The notes beneath the pieces were generated by a model. That model was not told the origin of the DNA and made no database searches. It worked only from the letters and a program-made list of their open reading frames with translations. DNA of 64,000 bases from Planctomycetaceae bacterium (GTDB taxonomy: Bacteria; Planctomycetota; Planctomycetia; Planctomycetales; Planctomycetaceae): assembly GCA_021732975.1 (NCBI GenBank), contig JAKFWC010000009.1, positions 124,001-188,000 on the forward strand. Reading direction: 5' to 3'. Positions 1 through 9,895 of the stretch are shown piece by piece (positions within the stretch are counted from its first letter, which is position 1; the number at the start of each line of letters is the position of its first letter). The position numbers and the translations under genes were made by a program.

Positions 1-40
1 CCCCTCCGCGGACTCCGAGTCGCGGCTAAACGGGGTTCGA

Positions 41-1108
41 TTACGGTTCGGTTTCTTTGCGGGGGGCGGTGAACTCGAAGGTCACGAGTTGATCGCCACG
101 ACGGACAACGATTTTCACGCGGTCGCCGGACTCCAGAGCACCGAGTTCATCCCGCAACGCGCGATAGGAAGCAACGAGTTGCTCGCCGACGAACAGGATC
201 AGATCGTCGGGCATCACGCCGGCTTCGGCGGCGGCGGAACCGGGGATGACGCGATCGACGTAGGCCGGTGTTTTCGTCACCACGTCGGGAACCATCACGA
301 TGCCGAAGTCCCGCGGCGAATAACGTCGCGGTGCCGAGGTGATGGATCCTTCGTCGTCTTCCGTCTTCCGGGGAGCGAATTTCCCCGTTTGTATCTCGGT
401 GATCGCGGTCTGTAACTGACTGATGGGGACAACGTAGTTAAGCCACGTGTGGGTGGTGTTGTTCTTCAGTTCCTTGCCGAGCATGCCCAGCAGTTGCCCC
501 GTTCGCGTGGTGAGGACACCGCCGGCGGCACCGGAATTATTCGTGACGGCGTCGACCACATAGACCGGACCGTTGTACGGCGCATCGAACACCCCGCGGC
601 GAGCGGATAGCGTGGTTTGGGCCGCGATCACTCCATGCACGACGGAAACCGGTTCATCGCCCGTTGCCACTTTGAACACGTTGCTGAAGGCCAGCACGCG
701 GGCTCCCGGTCCCACGGTTGGCGTCGGTTGCGTCAGATCGAAAAATGGCAGGCCTTCCGTTTCGATCTTGAGCACGGCCAGATCGAGTGTCGGTTCTGCT
801 CCGACGACGCGGCCTTCGTAACGTTGGCCATCGTGCAAGACCACGGTCACGCTGTCGCCGTCGAGGATGTGACTCCACACGGTGACGATATGGCCTTCCG
901 CCGAGACAAGAAAGCCGGAACCGTAGCCGTAGAGATTCTTGCGTCCACCCGCACCGAAAATCTTCACCACTTTCGGCGAGACCGCGGCGATCGCTTCCGC
1001 GCTGGATTGCGCGCGGGCGTCCATCGCAATCGTGGTGGCGACGACCATTCCGCATAACAGAGATTTCAGCAGGCGAGTCATTCGCGAAGGAACTTTCCTG
1101 GCAATCAT
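41..1108 (-). CDS. HtrA-like protease homologue without catalytic serine, one PDZ domain
   Basis: Secreted or periplasmic trypsin-fold protein of 355 residues: signal peptide (about residues 11-33, ending ARAQ), protease domain (about 40-230) and one PDZ domain (about 265-345). His80 (WSHIL) and Asp109 (LDLAVLK) of the triad are present. The usual GNSGGPL loop reads GAAGGVL (193-199), so the nucleophilic serine aligns with Ala195. It may therefore bind or scaffold substrates rather than cleave them. The ATG at 1108 shares one base with the stop of the upstream active HtrA gene (TGATG), which indicates translational coupling and argues against the longer in-frame start at 1195. This is the last gene of the MoxR-type operon. 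The family is clear; loss of activity is inferred. Confidence 0.85.
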   Translation of the reverse strand: MIARKVPSRMTRLLKSLLCGMVVATTIAMDARAQSSAEAIAAVSPKVVKIFGAGGRKNLYGYGSGFLVSAEGHIVTVWSHILDGDSVTVVLHDGQRYEGRVVGAEPTLDLAVLKIETEGLPFFDLTQPTPTVGPGARVLAFSNVFKVATGDEPVSVVHGVIAAQTTLSARRGVFDAPYNGPVYVVDAVTNNSGAAGGVLTTRTGQLLGMLGKELKNNTTHTWLNYVVPISQLQTAITEIQTGKFAPRKTEDDEGSITSAPRRYSPRDFGIVMVPDVVTKTPAYVDRVIPGSAAAEAGVMPDDLILFVGEQLVASYRALRDELGALESGDRVKIVVRRGDQLVTFEFTAPRKETEP

Positions 1109-2985
1109 CACTTGGCGGCCTGCAATTCCACCGCCGTGTTGCGGAACGTGCCAAAGGTCGTGTCGCCGTGGCGCACGGTCCATGTGCCGAGACACCGACG
1201 GCCATCAAATTCTGCGGTGCTGTCGATCCGTACCGAGCACGGGTCAACATCGTTTCCGAGACTCGAATCCCAACCCAGCAGCCGGCCTTCCTGCCGATGG
1301 AAATACCACCGTGTCTGTACGATGCCGGCTTGTGTTGCAAGGACATCGACTGTCGGCCCGCGTCCATCGAGCGGTTGACTGCCGACGTAGGCCACCACGC
1401 TGAATGCCTCCGGGTCGGTCGTCACGAGTTGCTTGAAGTGCTGCAAGGCGATCAGCAAGCCGCCGGTGCCGGGCGGTTCGTCCTGCGGTTCGGTATTGTC
1501 TAAGGGTTGGAAATAGACTTGCTTCTCGCCGATGGTGAGCCCCAGGCCCGCATCGGCCAGCGTGGCGACAAACGGCTTGTTGTCCGCGGTCTGTCCGGCG
1601 AATTTCCAGCGCCCCGTCAGAGCCGACAACGACATGAACTCACTCAAACCCGCAAGCACTCGCTTCTGCTCCAACTGGTTGAAGTAGTAGTTGGCATAGC
1701 CCGGCTTCTCTTCGTGAAGATGTTTCCACTGTTCGGGAATTTCCGCTTCCTTTGCCGGACCGCCAGGGGGATGCGGGGCGTCGTCCGGCTGTGGCTTGGG
1801 TGTGGGTTTCTTGTTGGGATCGCCCGGCGGTTGCGGACGTTGCGGGCGGGGGGCTTCCGGACCCTTCGGCTTCGCCAATAACTCCGAGGCACGATGCAGG
1901 CTCCGCAGTTCCACGAGCGCTTCATGCCGCTTGCCTTCCCGCCGGTAAACCAGCGGCACGGTCCAGCCATCGGGATAGATGCCGAGCACGTTCTTGAACT
2001 GATTCACGCTGCCGATCGGCCGCCCGGCGAACGAGACGATTTCGTCTCCCTCTCGCAGACCGCGACGATACGCCGACGATTGCTCAAGGACTTCGTCGAC
2101 AATCACCTGCCGGTCGTTGCCGGTGCGGACGAGTGCCCCGAGCGTGGCGTGATCGACCACGCGGCCGCCGCGGAGACCATCGAGAAAGTGTTTGATCTGA
2201 TTGATCGAAATCGCATAGCCAGCGCCGATGTTGACTCGGCCGCGTTTTTCGAACGAACCGCGGCCGTTGATGCCGACGAGTTGTCCGGTTGCACTAAACA
2301 ACGGTCCGCCCGAGTTGCCGGGATTGATCGACGCATCGGTTTGGATGCAGTCGGTGTATTCGAGAATCGTGCCAGCGGGGTACTGATACCGTCGCACGCC
2401 GCTGACAATCCCCGCGGTGACGGTCGGGGAAAAATCGGTCGCCAGCAGGAACGGGTTTCCCATCGCGAAGACCCAGTCGCCGGTTTGAACGGTATCGCTG
2501 TCGCCCATCGTCGCGGCGGGGAAATCATCCCGGCCAAGCATCTTGATGAGGGCCACATCGCCCGTGGGATCAATGCCGACGATGACGGCATCGTACAACT
2601 TACCGTCGTTCAGGCCGCACTTCATGAATGTGCCGGACCCGCTGGTGACGTGAAAGTTCGAGAGGGCATATCCGTCCGGGGTGATGAGTACCCCCGAGCC
2701 GCCGCCGTTTCCAGATGACGCAAAGATCGCCACGACCGAGGGAGCCACGCGCTCAATCATCGCCACGCGGGCATGTTCGGCTTCGAGGACCGAGGGATCG
2801 GCGGCGAATAGTGTTGATGCTGCAGAGATCATCCATGCAAACAGGAAATACGGAGTAAGTGTGCCACTGGCTCTGCCAGTGTCTTTGCCCTTTTGGTGGA
2901 CGCGTTTGGAAGGAGAGAGAAGCCACTGACAGAGCCAGTGGCACACAGCGTGGTGGCTTGTTTCGGGCACAGCGAAGATTCTCAT
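1108..2985 (-). CDS. Trypsin-like serine protease with PDZ domain (HtrA/DegP family)
   Basis: Predicted envelope protease of 625 residues. The triad is intact: His112 (NFHV), Asp143 (TGDVALIK) and Ser225 (GNSGGPL). One PDZ domain follows (about 275-360), then a Pro/Lys-rich linker (about 375-430) and a C-terminal domain of about 190 residues that I do not recognise. The ATG at 2985 overlaps the stop of the NPCBM gene by four bases (ATGA), which supports this start. However, residues about 14-42 are encoded by a dispersed palindrome (2859-2945) lying between the start and the hydrophobic signal segment (about 44-61, ending FAAD). The repeat therefore pushes the signal peptide inward. Translation may instead begin at Met52 or a nearby weak codon. 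It sits just upstream of a serine-less homologue. Confidence 0.88.
   Translation of the reverse strand: MRIFAVPETSHHAVCHWLCQWLLSPSKRVHQKGKDTGRASGTLTPYFLFAWMISAASTLFAADPSVLEAEHARVAMIERVAPSVVAIFASSGNGGGSGVLITPDGYALSNFHVTSGSGTFMKCGLNDGKLYDAVIVGIDPTGDVALIKMLGRDDFPAATMGDSDTVQTGDWVFAMGNPFLLATDFSPTVTAGIVSGVRRYQYPAGTILEYTDCIQTDASINPGNSGGPLFSATGQLVGINGRGSFEKRGRVNIGAGYAISINQIKHFLDGLRGGRVVDHATLGALVRTGNDRQVIVDEVLEQSSAYRRGLREGDEIVSFAGRPIGSVNQFKNVLGIYPDGWTVPLVYRREGKRHEALVELRSLHRASELLAKPKGPEAPRPQRPQPPGDPNKKPTPKPQPDDAPHPPGGPAKEAEIPEQWKHLHEEKPGYANYYFNQLEQKRVLAGLSEFMSLSALTGRWKFAGQTADNKPFVATLADAGLGLTIGEKQVYFQPLDNTEPQDEPPGTGGLLIALQHFKQLVTTDPEAFSVVAYVGSQPLDGRGPTVDVLATQAGIVQTRWYFHRQEGRLLGWDSSLGNDVDPCSVRIDSTAEFDGRRCLGTWTVRHGDTTFGTFRNTAVELQAAK
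2859..2945. repeat. Palindromic element inside a coding sequence, copy A
   Basis: Inverted arms of 23 bases (2859-2881 and 2923-2945, one mismatch) beginning GTGTGCCACTGGCTCTGCCA. The 87-base span is a multiple of three and lies within the 5' end of the HtrA gene, between its ATGA-coupled start and the signal segment. It is read in a different frame from copy B. Confidence 0.92.
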
Positions 2986-4166
2986 TTCACCACCTTCGCA
3001 TCACCGAAATGGACGCGGTCACCCAGATCCCATTTATCGCGGCCGAAATCGACGAGGATTTCCAGTTCGATCACGCCCGATACCGCCAGATCGAGTGTCT
3101 CCGGCTCTTGGCCCGAAATAAAATCGGCTTCGTACAGGACTTTATCGTCGCCCCGAATGACGACATGCGCATCACCATAAAATGCGCCGAGTGGCAGCTT
3201 GGGATCGAGCCCCACGACCGATTTGAAATAGCGATAGTCGCCGCCGAGACGATACTTCAAGGATGTCTTGGAATGGACGGCGAGGCCGCGGGGAAAGGTT
3301 CGTTCGCCGACCCGCAACGGGCGCCCGTCGAAGTCGCGATCCCTTTGCACCTCAAACATGAAATCATCGAAGAAGGGGGTGTAACGGATGTCGCGCGGTT
3401 CGGTTTTCGAGAGGTACAGAAACTTGCTGAGGCTGAAGTCGAGCGACTGTACAGCGTTCGCGGGAACTTTCAGCGGAGCCACGCCGGGGATTGCGAACTG
3501 CCACGCTTCGTCGGTCCATTGCGCTTCTTTGACCAGCAGCGTATCGCCCCCGGCGAGTTCCACACGGGCGGTGAATTTCGCCGCGGGGTCATCGCGACGG
3601 GCGTAAATGATGCCGTAGACTTTTTCCCGTCTGACGGTCACGTCTTCACCATCGAGACGAAAGCGGACTTCGTTGGCGTCGATGGTGCCCGCGACGCCAT
3701 CGAGATGATCGAGCACGTCCCCCTTGCGAACGACGAGGAAGTCCTTTTTGGTCGTCCGTTCGTGGAGTTGCATCCAGGCCTCGCGGACGACGGCGTCGTC
3801 GGTCCCGAACCGGAAGCTGCGGATGGCATCACGAGAGAGGACCATCTCACCGAGAGCAGGATGTTGCAGCGTGGCTTTCGTGCCGGTGAGGACGACGGCG
3901 TTCGTCGAGGACAGTGCCCCCGATTGCCAGCGGACCGCGATGAGCGGGTTCGCAGGATCGGTTGGAACGGGGCGGGCCTCCGGCACACGGATTTCCAGCA
4001 ATTCGGCCGCGGCGATCTTGGACGGACCGTTTGCAGTTTCGACCGTCACTTCTTGCAATGACAACGCCAACAACGTGCCAGTGACTTTTCCCCCTTCGAG
4101 AGTGAGAACATCGACCTTCGGGCCTTCCCCAGCGGCGAGCCATACTCCAATCAACAAACCAATCAC
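2982..4166 (-). CDS. Secreted NPCBM/NEW2-domain protein
   Basis: Protein of 394 residues with a short N-terminal hydrophobic signal (residues 1-13). The first two thirds are beta-rich and contain strand-like repeats of the kind TLEGGKVTGTL and GDVLDHLDGV. The C-terminal part (about 250-394) resembles an NPCBM domain, a carbohydrate-binding jelly roll: it contains FPRGLAVHSKTSLKYRL-type strands and ends in a DLGDRVHFGDAKV strand. The likely role is binding glycans on the cell surface; no catalytic motif was seen. It lies in the MoxR operon, 45 bases after the preceding gene, and its stop overlaps the HtrA start. The domain call is by eye. Confidence 0.75.
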   Translation of the reverse strand: MIGLLIGVWLAAGEGPKVDVLTLEGGKVTGTLLALSLQEVTVETANGPSKIAAAELLEIRVPEARPVPTDPANPLIAVRWQSGALSSTNAVVLTGTKATLQHPALGEMVLSRDAIRSFRFGTDDAVVREAWMQLHERTTKKDFLVVRKGDVLDHLDGVAGTIDANEVRFRLDGEDVTVRREKVYGIIYARRDDPAAKFTARVELAGGDTLLVKEAQWTDEAWQFAIPGVAPLKVPANAVQSLDFSLSKFLYLSKTEPRDIRYTPFFDDFMFEVQRDRDFDGRPLRVGERTFPRGLAVHSKTSLKYRLGGDYRYFKSVVGLDPKLPLGAFYGDAHVVIRGDDKVLYEADFISGQEPETLDLAVSGVIELEILVDFGRDKWDLGDRVHFGDAKVVK

Positions 4167-4211
4167 ACGAACCTACTTTCCGATGAGCGGCGCATCATCA
4201 TGGCATCGAAG

Positions 4212-5234
4212 CTATTTTCCCGGTGCCGCGGGGCGGCCGGCGAGTTTCTTGAAGTACGATTCTACCGCCTGCCGGTAATTCGAGGGATAGTTGCGGTTGA
4301 TCAGGTTCTTGGCTTCGGCCTGTTTTTTCTCCGGCAGATTACCCCACTGGCCTTCCTTGGAGAACTTCTTTTTGTCGACTTCGCCCGGCGCCGTCGAACC
4401 TTTCACGATGCTATCCTGCAGTGGATTCGAGGGATCCCCCGGCTGATTGCTATTGCCGCCACCGGCTCCCCCGCCGCCTTGGGCTTCGATCCGTTTGATC
4501 AGCTCATCGAGGTTGGCAATGATTCGTTCCTGCACCCCTTGGACCTGTTCTCCCGAGCGGCCGAGGTCGAGACGGCGTTCGGAATCGGACATCAACCGGG
4601 CCACTTCGCCGAGCGATTTCTCCTCGACTTCCTCGATTTCTGCGGCCATCAGTTCAGCGGTGGTTTTGTACCGCGCGGGGACGGCCTGCGTGCTCTTGAG
4701 TAAATCGTTGAGCGCTTGTTTGGCCAAGGCGATATCGAGCAGCGATTGGGCTGCGGCAGCCTTGTAGAATAGCGTGGCAGCCGGATCGATGGTTTGTGCG
4801 ATGTCCGCCGATTGGAATTGTTCGAGAGCTTCGTCGTACAACCGTTGCTCGGCAAACACACGGCCAAAATACGACCGCAGGTTCGATTGGCGGAAGGAAT
4901 CGGTCGTCGCCACCGTCACAATTTCACGGACTTTCGCTACGGCGGCCGGGTCGCTGAGATCGTCCAGCAGCAGGGCTTCCTGCAACGCGGGATCGGTGGC
5001 GGCCCACGATTTCAGCGCGAGCTGCAGCGTCTTTTCGGGAGACAGGGCGGCACTGCCATTCATCCACAATTCGGTCACGGCCGCGATCACGGCGTCCGTC
5101 GCTGGGGAAGTCCGTAACCCGTCCAGAATCCGATCCCGCACGACGGCTGACGGCATCGGTGCGTACACGGTGTCCGCGGCCAGTCCGATCGACCCGAGAA
5201 ATCCCCCACAGAGAATCGTCGCGAGAATACGCAT
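4212..5234 (-). CDS. Secreted helical repeat (TPR-like) protein, function unknown
   Basis: Protein of 340 residues with a clear signal peptide (residues 1-20, ending GLAAD). Residues about 100-215 form amphipathic helices of TPR type (for example FAEQRLYDEALEQFQSADIA). A Gly/Asn-rich linker (about 252-268) separates these from a charged C-terminal tail containing NRNYPSNYRQAVESYFKKLA. No enzyme motif is visible. It follows the large coiled-coil gene by 47 bases in the MoxR operon, so it may be a partner protein of that membrane complex; this is inferred from position only. Confidence 0.7.
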   Translation of the reverse strand: MRILATILCGGFLGSIGLAADTVYAPMPSAVVRDRILDGLRTSPATDAVIAAVTELWMNGSAALSPEKTLQLALKSWAATDPALQEALLLDDLSDPAAVAKVREIVTVATTDSFRQSNLRSYFGRVFAEQRLYDEALEQFQSADIAQTIDPAATLFYKAAAAQSLLDIALAKQALNDLLKSTQAVPARYKTTAELMAAEIEEVEEKSLGEVARLMSDSERRLDLGRSGEQVQGVQERIIANLDELIKRIEAQGGGGAGGGNSNQPGDPSNPLQDSIVKGSTAPGEVDKKKFSKEGQWGNLPEKKQAEAKNLINRNYPSNYRQAVESYFKKLAGRPAAPGK

Positions 5235-5281
5235 GGGAACGACTTTCTATCCAATGGTCGACGACTGCCCCAGGGCGGAAT

Positions 5282-7207
5282 TCACTTGTTTCGTTCTGTG
5301 GCCAGATTGTAGGTGGATTGTTGAATTTTGGCTTGCCGCTGTGAGAGGCCCTGCAATTGCTGGCGGAGATCAGGATCGGAGGCCTGCTCGCCTTCGACCA
5401 TGCGGCCGAGCTGCTTCGTCCGGCGATTCACACGGTATTGCAACGACCGCAGCATTTTCAGTTCTGACAGCACATCCACCAGGCCTTGTTCCTGTTGTTG
5501 TCCCGGCTGACCTGGCTGTTGTTGCTGTTTTTTATCTTTCGCTTTTTCAATTTCTTTCTGCAGGGCTTCGAGGATTTCTTCGAGCGACTCGACGATGTCT
5601 TTCTCGATGCCGACGGTCAATTCGCCAACATCGACGCGCTCCAGTCGTCGCGTCACCGTGATCATGTCATCGCGCATCTGTACGAGGGCTTCGGGGAAGG
5701 CGATGGATGACCCTTCTTCTTTGAGCAGCGTGACCACTTTCGAGGCCAGCAGCGCGACTTCGTCTTCGTTGCGGGCGAGTTCGACGGCACGGTTACGATG
5801 CTTATCCGTCCGCTGGGCTTCCGGAACCGCGGCCAACCCCACTGTGCCGTTCAAAACATTGATCTGCCGACCGAGCATGTCCCGCAACCGGGCTTCCAGC
5901 GCGGCGAGCATCATTTCTTTTTCTTCTTCGCGCAGTTGCCGCAGGATGGCTTCGAGCCGTTCTTTCGCCTTGAGAAGATCGGCGAGAGCTTCGTCCTGTT
6001 TCTCGGACGCCTTGCCGCTTTTCTTCTTCAGTTCCTCGATGGCGTTTTCCATCTCCTTGCGGGCTTGTTCGAGTTCCTGCCGACCGGGCGTCTTCTGCTG
6101 TTGCCGCTGATCCTGTTCGGACTGCGGTTGTGGCTGCGGCGATTCCTGCCCTTCGTCGTCCATGGGGGGCATCGGCTGCCCGTCCATCGGCGGCTGGCTT
6201 TCGCCGGGCATCGGCTTCGATTTTGGACCTTTTTTCGGCGGCTTTTTCGCGGAGTCGTTCGGTTTACCCATTGGCGAGCCGTCGGACTTTTCGCTGTCTT
6301 TGTCGTCGGCGTCTTTTTCATCCGGCATCTTGCCGTCTTCGGTTTTGTTCGGATCGTCCTTCTTCGGCTGATCGTCTTGCTTGGAATCGCCATCTTTCAT
6401 GGGCGACTTTGGTTTGCCCTTGCCGGAGGAGCCGTCCTTCGGGGCATCGGCGGGCTTATCCTTGTCACCCTCTTTGGGCATGGGCTCATCGGATTTGTCC
6501 GTGGCGTCGTCCTTGTCGGAGTCCTTCGGGTTGGACTTCGATTTGCCGTCGCTGTCGCTGGATTTCTGATTCCGCTGGGCATCCTGCTGGTCGATTTTGT
6601 CGAGCACCTTCTGCGTGGCGTCGGAGACCTGCTTCTGCTTGTCCTTCAAACTGTCGGTGTTGCCGCCTCGCTCGGTGGCAGCACGGACATCGGTCTGCTT
6701 CAACACCAGCTTGTCGACATCCTTGATCAACCCCGCGATGCGTTGTTTTTCGCGTTCGATCTCGTCCTTGCGGTCTTCGCTCTGCAACAGTTGCAGCACG
6801 ATCAACATCTGCTCGACCGCCGATTGCTGACCATCCAGCGCGTCGCCCAGTTGTTCCTTCTTCAGCAGGTCGACGACTTGCTTTAGTTGGTCGGAAATCC
6901 GGCCCTCCTTGCTCTTACCGATGGCCCGGAACAGCAGATCCGCCCGGTCGGGATCGGTCTTGCGGAGATGCTCTGCCAACTGATTGAGCGAATTCTCAAA
7001 CCGGCTGTACCGGAGGGCGACCGCTTCCTGACGCGACGGTAGCGGCGTGTCCGGCTTGGTTTCACTGGACGTGGCGGGCGGGGCGCTTGGCGTTTCGACA
7101 ACGGGAGGGGCGTCGGCCGCGCGAACGGTGCTCGAAAGGCAGGCATGTAATGCCAGACCAATCAGCAACAATTTGGCAGGGGCAGCATTCCATCCGCGGA
7201 CGCGCAT
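5282..7207 (-). CDS. Secreted coiled-coil protein with mixed-charge low-complexity linker
   Basis: About 641 residues. The signal peptide begins at the ATG at 7207 ([10 protein letters not shown], then a hydrophobic stretch ending VRAAD); an ATG at 7237 is also in frame. The protein has an N-terminal helical region (about 65-215), a linker of about 170 residues made almost only of Asp, Lys, Ser, Pro, Glu and Gly (about 215-385), and a long C-terminal coiled coil (about 385-635, with [24 protein letters not shown] heptads). No catalytic motif is visible. Related long helical proteins are common beside MoxR/DUF58 genes in planctomycetes. The linker looks intrinsically disordered. A structural or scaffolding role at the envelope is inferred. 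Confidence 0.75.
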   Translation of the reverse strand: MRVRGWNAAPAKLLLIGLALHACLSSTVRAADAPPVVETPSAPPATSSETKPDTPLPSRQEAVALRYSRFENSLNQLAEHLRKTDPDRADLLFRAIGKSKEGRISDQLKQVVDLLKKEQLGDALDGQQSAVEQMLIVLQLLQSEDRKDEIEREKQRIAGLIKDVDKLVLKQTDVRAATERGGNTDSLKDKQKQVSDATQKVLDKIDQQDAQRNQKSSDSDGKSKSNPKDSDKDDATDKSDEPMPKEGDKDKPADAPKDGSSGKGKPKSPMKDGDSKQDDQPKKDDPNKTEDGKMPDEKDADDKDSEKSDGSPMGKPNDSAKKPPKKGPKSKPMPGESQPPMDGQPMPPMDDEGQESPQPQPQSEQDQRQQQKTPGRQELEQARKEMENAIEELKKKSGKASEKQDEALADLLKAKERLEAILRQLREEEKEMMLAALEARLRDMLGRQINVLNGTVGLAAVPEAQRTDKHRNRAVELARNEDEVALLASKVVTLLKEEGSSIAFPEALVQMRDDMITVTRRLERVDVGELTVGIEKDIVESLEEILEALQKEIEKAKDKKQQQQPGQPGQQQEQGLVDVLSELKMLRSLQYRVNRRTKQLGRMVEGEQASDPDLRQQLQGLSQRQAKIQQSTYNLATERNK

Positions 7208-7257
7208 CGCAACGCCTGTGTCGCCGTCATAAACCAACGGCGTCCCTGAGTGCCCGG

Positions 7258-9762
7258 TTACTCTAATGCCCGCAGTGCATTCCGCTTGCGCTGCGTCTTC
7301 GTGTCATCGATAATCCCATCGAGTTCACTTTTGGTGGATTTCAGCATTTCCACCAGTTCCTGAATTGTCGCCCGTTTCTTGATCTCAAGCAAGATTCGTT
7401 CCAGCCGTTCGATCAAACCTTCCAATTCCTGTTTCGCCGAATCGATCTCGGGCAACGGGTCGCGCTCTTGATCGTTCGCCAGCTTAAATAACCCCAATTG
7501 ACGGTCGGCGGACGGAAAATCCTGTTCGTTGACCCGCGCTAACGGGGCGAGAATCTTGGTTTCCAGCCGATCCATGTCCTGCGGTGTTTCCGCCGAGTTG
7601 TTGACGAGCTCCTCGCGGATCTCCTTGAAAGCGGCTTCAATCGACGCCATTTCCCCGGCGGTTTTGCGGATCGCGAGGAGTGATCGTTCCCCGCACGCGG
7701 CGATCTGGAGCGGAAGTTGCCGCCGCTCCTCTGCCGTTGCCGGGGCGTTGGCCGTTCGTAACCGGATCAGTTCCTGGGTCTTGCTGTGATGCAGTTCGAG
7801 GTCTTTTTGCAGTTCCCGCAGCTCGGCGATGATCTGTTCAAACCGCCGCCGGAGATTCAATTCTTTCGCGTACAGGAGGGACAATAATTCTTCCACGGGG
7901 ACAATCGTGAACAGGAACTTCTGGCTCCGTTGATGATTGGGCCCTTTCCAATCGTCGGCGTCTTCCGCCATCACCGTGAGCGCCAGCTTCTGTTTGACCG
8001 ATAAATCTAAAGGAAGGACATCGAACCGCTCAAATTGTTCGCTCTCCGTGCGGGAGAGCGTGAACTCGCGGACGATGTCGGTCGGCGGGCGCACGAGATT
8101 CTGTGGCGCCCAGTCGCCCTGGCCGTCGATCTGGTATTCAAAACGGACCTTGGCCACGCCGTAATCGTCTTTGATCACACCCGCAACGGGAATGCGGGCC
8201 ATGCGGGTGATCGACATGCCGATTCCCTGCAGCTCCAGTTCGACGACCGGTGGTTGATCGACGATGCCGGTGAGCGTGAGGCGTGTCGGTTCCGGACTGG
8301 AAATACCGTCCGCATCTTCCATCGTGATCCGCACCAAGGCATCGGTGGGCCAGGGCAGGGGACGTGGAAGCGGCGTCGTACCGTCCGCAGCCGCGGTGAC
8401 GGCGTCTCGGAGAACATCGGCCCCATCCCCTCGCAACAATAACGGGACGGCGAATTCCTTCCGGTCCGAACTGAGCCATGCAAGCGCGGCGTCCGCGGAC
8501 CATATGGCACGACGTTGAGGCTCGCCTTCCCGAGCTCGCAGCGTGACCGAAGCCGCATCCATCGCGGTGTCGGTTGCTACATCAATGGAATCGATCGGTG
8601 ACTGTGCGCCGAGCAGAATCTCAAAGCGATCGATGCCCGCTTCGATTTCCATCCGCACGGAGCGCAATGGCTTGTTAGTCCGACCCCGCAAAATGCCATC
8701 GCTTCCCAGCGGCAATGACCACGCAGCGCCCTGAATGACTGTTTCCGTCCGCGCGGCTTGTCCGTTCTCACCGAGGCGATTCAACCCGGTGTATGGCGGA
8801 TAGAGAACATCGATCTGGAGGTTGTCGAGCTTGGGCGGATCGACGACATCGACTCGCACGGGGGACAGCGAGGCGTAATCGCCGCCGCTGACCCAGATTT
8901 CGAGGCTGTCCAGCAGGGCAGGGAAGACCTGCTGGAACGGTTGGTCGCCTGCCGCGGTGAGATACGCGCGTTTAACGCCGCCCCCCTGCAGACGGTAATC
9001 GAGCCGCACGCGATCGGGGCGTTTCTTGCCTTCGGCGACGGTGACCAGCAGGGCGAGTTCGCCGCCGCGGGGATGACGGTACACGCCATCGCGGAACGAG
9101 CGGATGCGGTCGCCGGGTTGCGTGAGCACTTTGATCTCGAGGACTGTATCCCGAGGCCAGTAGCTGGGCTGTAGTTCGAGGTAGCCGGAGACCCAGCGTT
9201 CCATCGCGGACGAATCCACGACCGCAAGTCCCACAATCGACACGAACAGCAACACCGCCGTGATCACGGCGCGACGGAACGGCCGCGGATCGAAGACCTG
9301 CGTGAGATCGATGCGGTCCAATTGCCGAGCTGCATCGGTGAGCGTCCGCTCAAGCATTGCTTGATGAAGGCCAGTACCCGGTTTGATCCCCCCTTCCGTT
9401 GCTTCGACGGCGGTGATGAGGCCATCACCCAAGGCCGGAAAACGCCGCTCGAGCACGAGGGCGAGTGCTCGGGTTCGCATGGCACGAAACAGTCGAAAAC
9501 CGAGCAGCGAAACGGTGACCGCGGCCAACGTGGCTAACGTGGCGATGAGAAACGTGGCCCGCATCCATCGCGGGATTTCGAGCCGGCTGGCGAGGAAGTA
9601 GACCGTATCGACCGCGAAGCTGCCCCAGAAGAGTGCTCCGATTACCACCACGACGGCGGCGATCCCTTCCCACAGCAGATACCGACGAATCGCCCCCCGC
9701 AGTCCGTCCAGTCGACGCACCACTTCCGGCGGCAAAACACTCGTCCATTCGCCCGGCATCAT
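7258..9762 (-). CDS. DUF4175-like membrane protein
   Basis: Protein of 834 residues. Three membrane segments lie near the N-terminus (about 29-56, 68-92 and 162-184). They are followed by a long beta-rich extracytoplasmic region (about 195-620) and a C-terminal coiled coil (about 630-834). The layout, with paired N-terminal helices, an ALVLERRFPALGDGLITAVE-type segment and a helical tail, matches the DUF4175 family that accompanies MoxR/DUF58/VWA genes. Function is unknown; these proteins probably form part of a membrane complex handled by the MoxR ATPase. It lies 133 bases downstream of the VWA gene, across a palindromic repeat. Confidence 0.78.
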   Translation of the reverse strand: MMPGEWTSVLPPEVVRRLDGLRGAIRRYLLWEGIAAVVVVIGALFWGSFAVDTVYFLASRLEIPRWMRATFLIATLATLAAVTVSLLGFRLFRAMRTRALALVLERRFPALGDGLITAVEATEGGIKPGTGLHQAMLERTLTDAARQLDRIDLTQVFDPRPFRRAVITAVLLFVSIVGLAVVDSSAMERWVSGYLELQPSYWPRDTVLEIKVLTQPGDRIRSFRDGVYRHPRGGELALLVTVAEGKKRPDRVRLDYRLQGGGVKRAYLTAAGDQPFQQVFPALLDSLEIWVSGGDYASLSPVRVDVVDPPKLDNLQIDVLYPPYTGLNRLGENGQAARTETVIQGAAWSLPLGSDGILRGRTNKPLRSVRMEIEAGIDRFEILLGAQSPIDSIDVATDTAMDAASVTLRAREGEPQRRAIWSADAALAWLSSDRKEFAVPLLLRGDGADVLRDAVTAAADGTTPLPRPLPWPTDALVRITMEDADGISSPEPTRLTLTGIVDQPPVVELELQGIGMSITRMARIPVAGVIKDDYGVAKVRFEYQIDGQGDWAPQNLVRPPTDIVREFTLSRTESEQFERFDVLPLDLSVKQKLALTVMAEDADDWKGPNHQRSQKFLFTIVPVEELLSLLYAKELNLRRRFEQIIAELRELQKDLELHHSKTQELIRLRTANAPATAEERRQLPLQIAACGERSLLAIRKTAGEMASIEAAFKEIREELVNNSAETPQDMDRLETKILAPLARVNEQDFPSADRQLGLFKLANDQERDPLPEIDSAKQELEGLIERLERILLEIKKRATIQELVEMLKSTKSELDGIIDDTKTQRKRNALRALE

Positions 9763-9807
9763 GCTTCTCGTTAAGTTCTTCTAAATTTAATCGAATGGAG
9801 AATGGAG

Positions 9808-9874
9808 AGTGAGGAATGAAGAATGCAAAGTGATGAGAATCTCATTGTGCACTCTCCATTCTTCATTCCTCATT
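9808..9874. repeat. Imperfect palindrome between two MoxR-operon genes
   Basis: Arms 9808-9825 (AGTGAGGAATGAAGAATG) and 9857-9874 match 17 of 18 bases. Surrounding sequence repeats GAGAATGGAGAG/CTCTCCATTC in overlapping registers. It lies between the VWA gene (9896) and the DUF4175-like gene (9762). Confidence 0.8.
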
Positions 9875-9895
9875 CTCTATTTCACTTTCTTTCCA

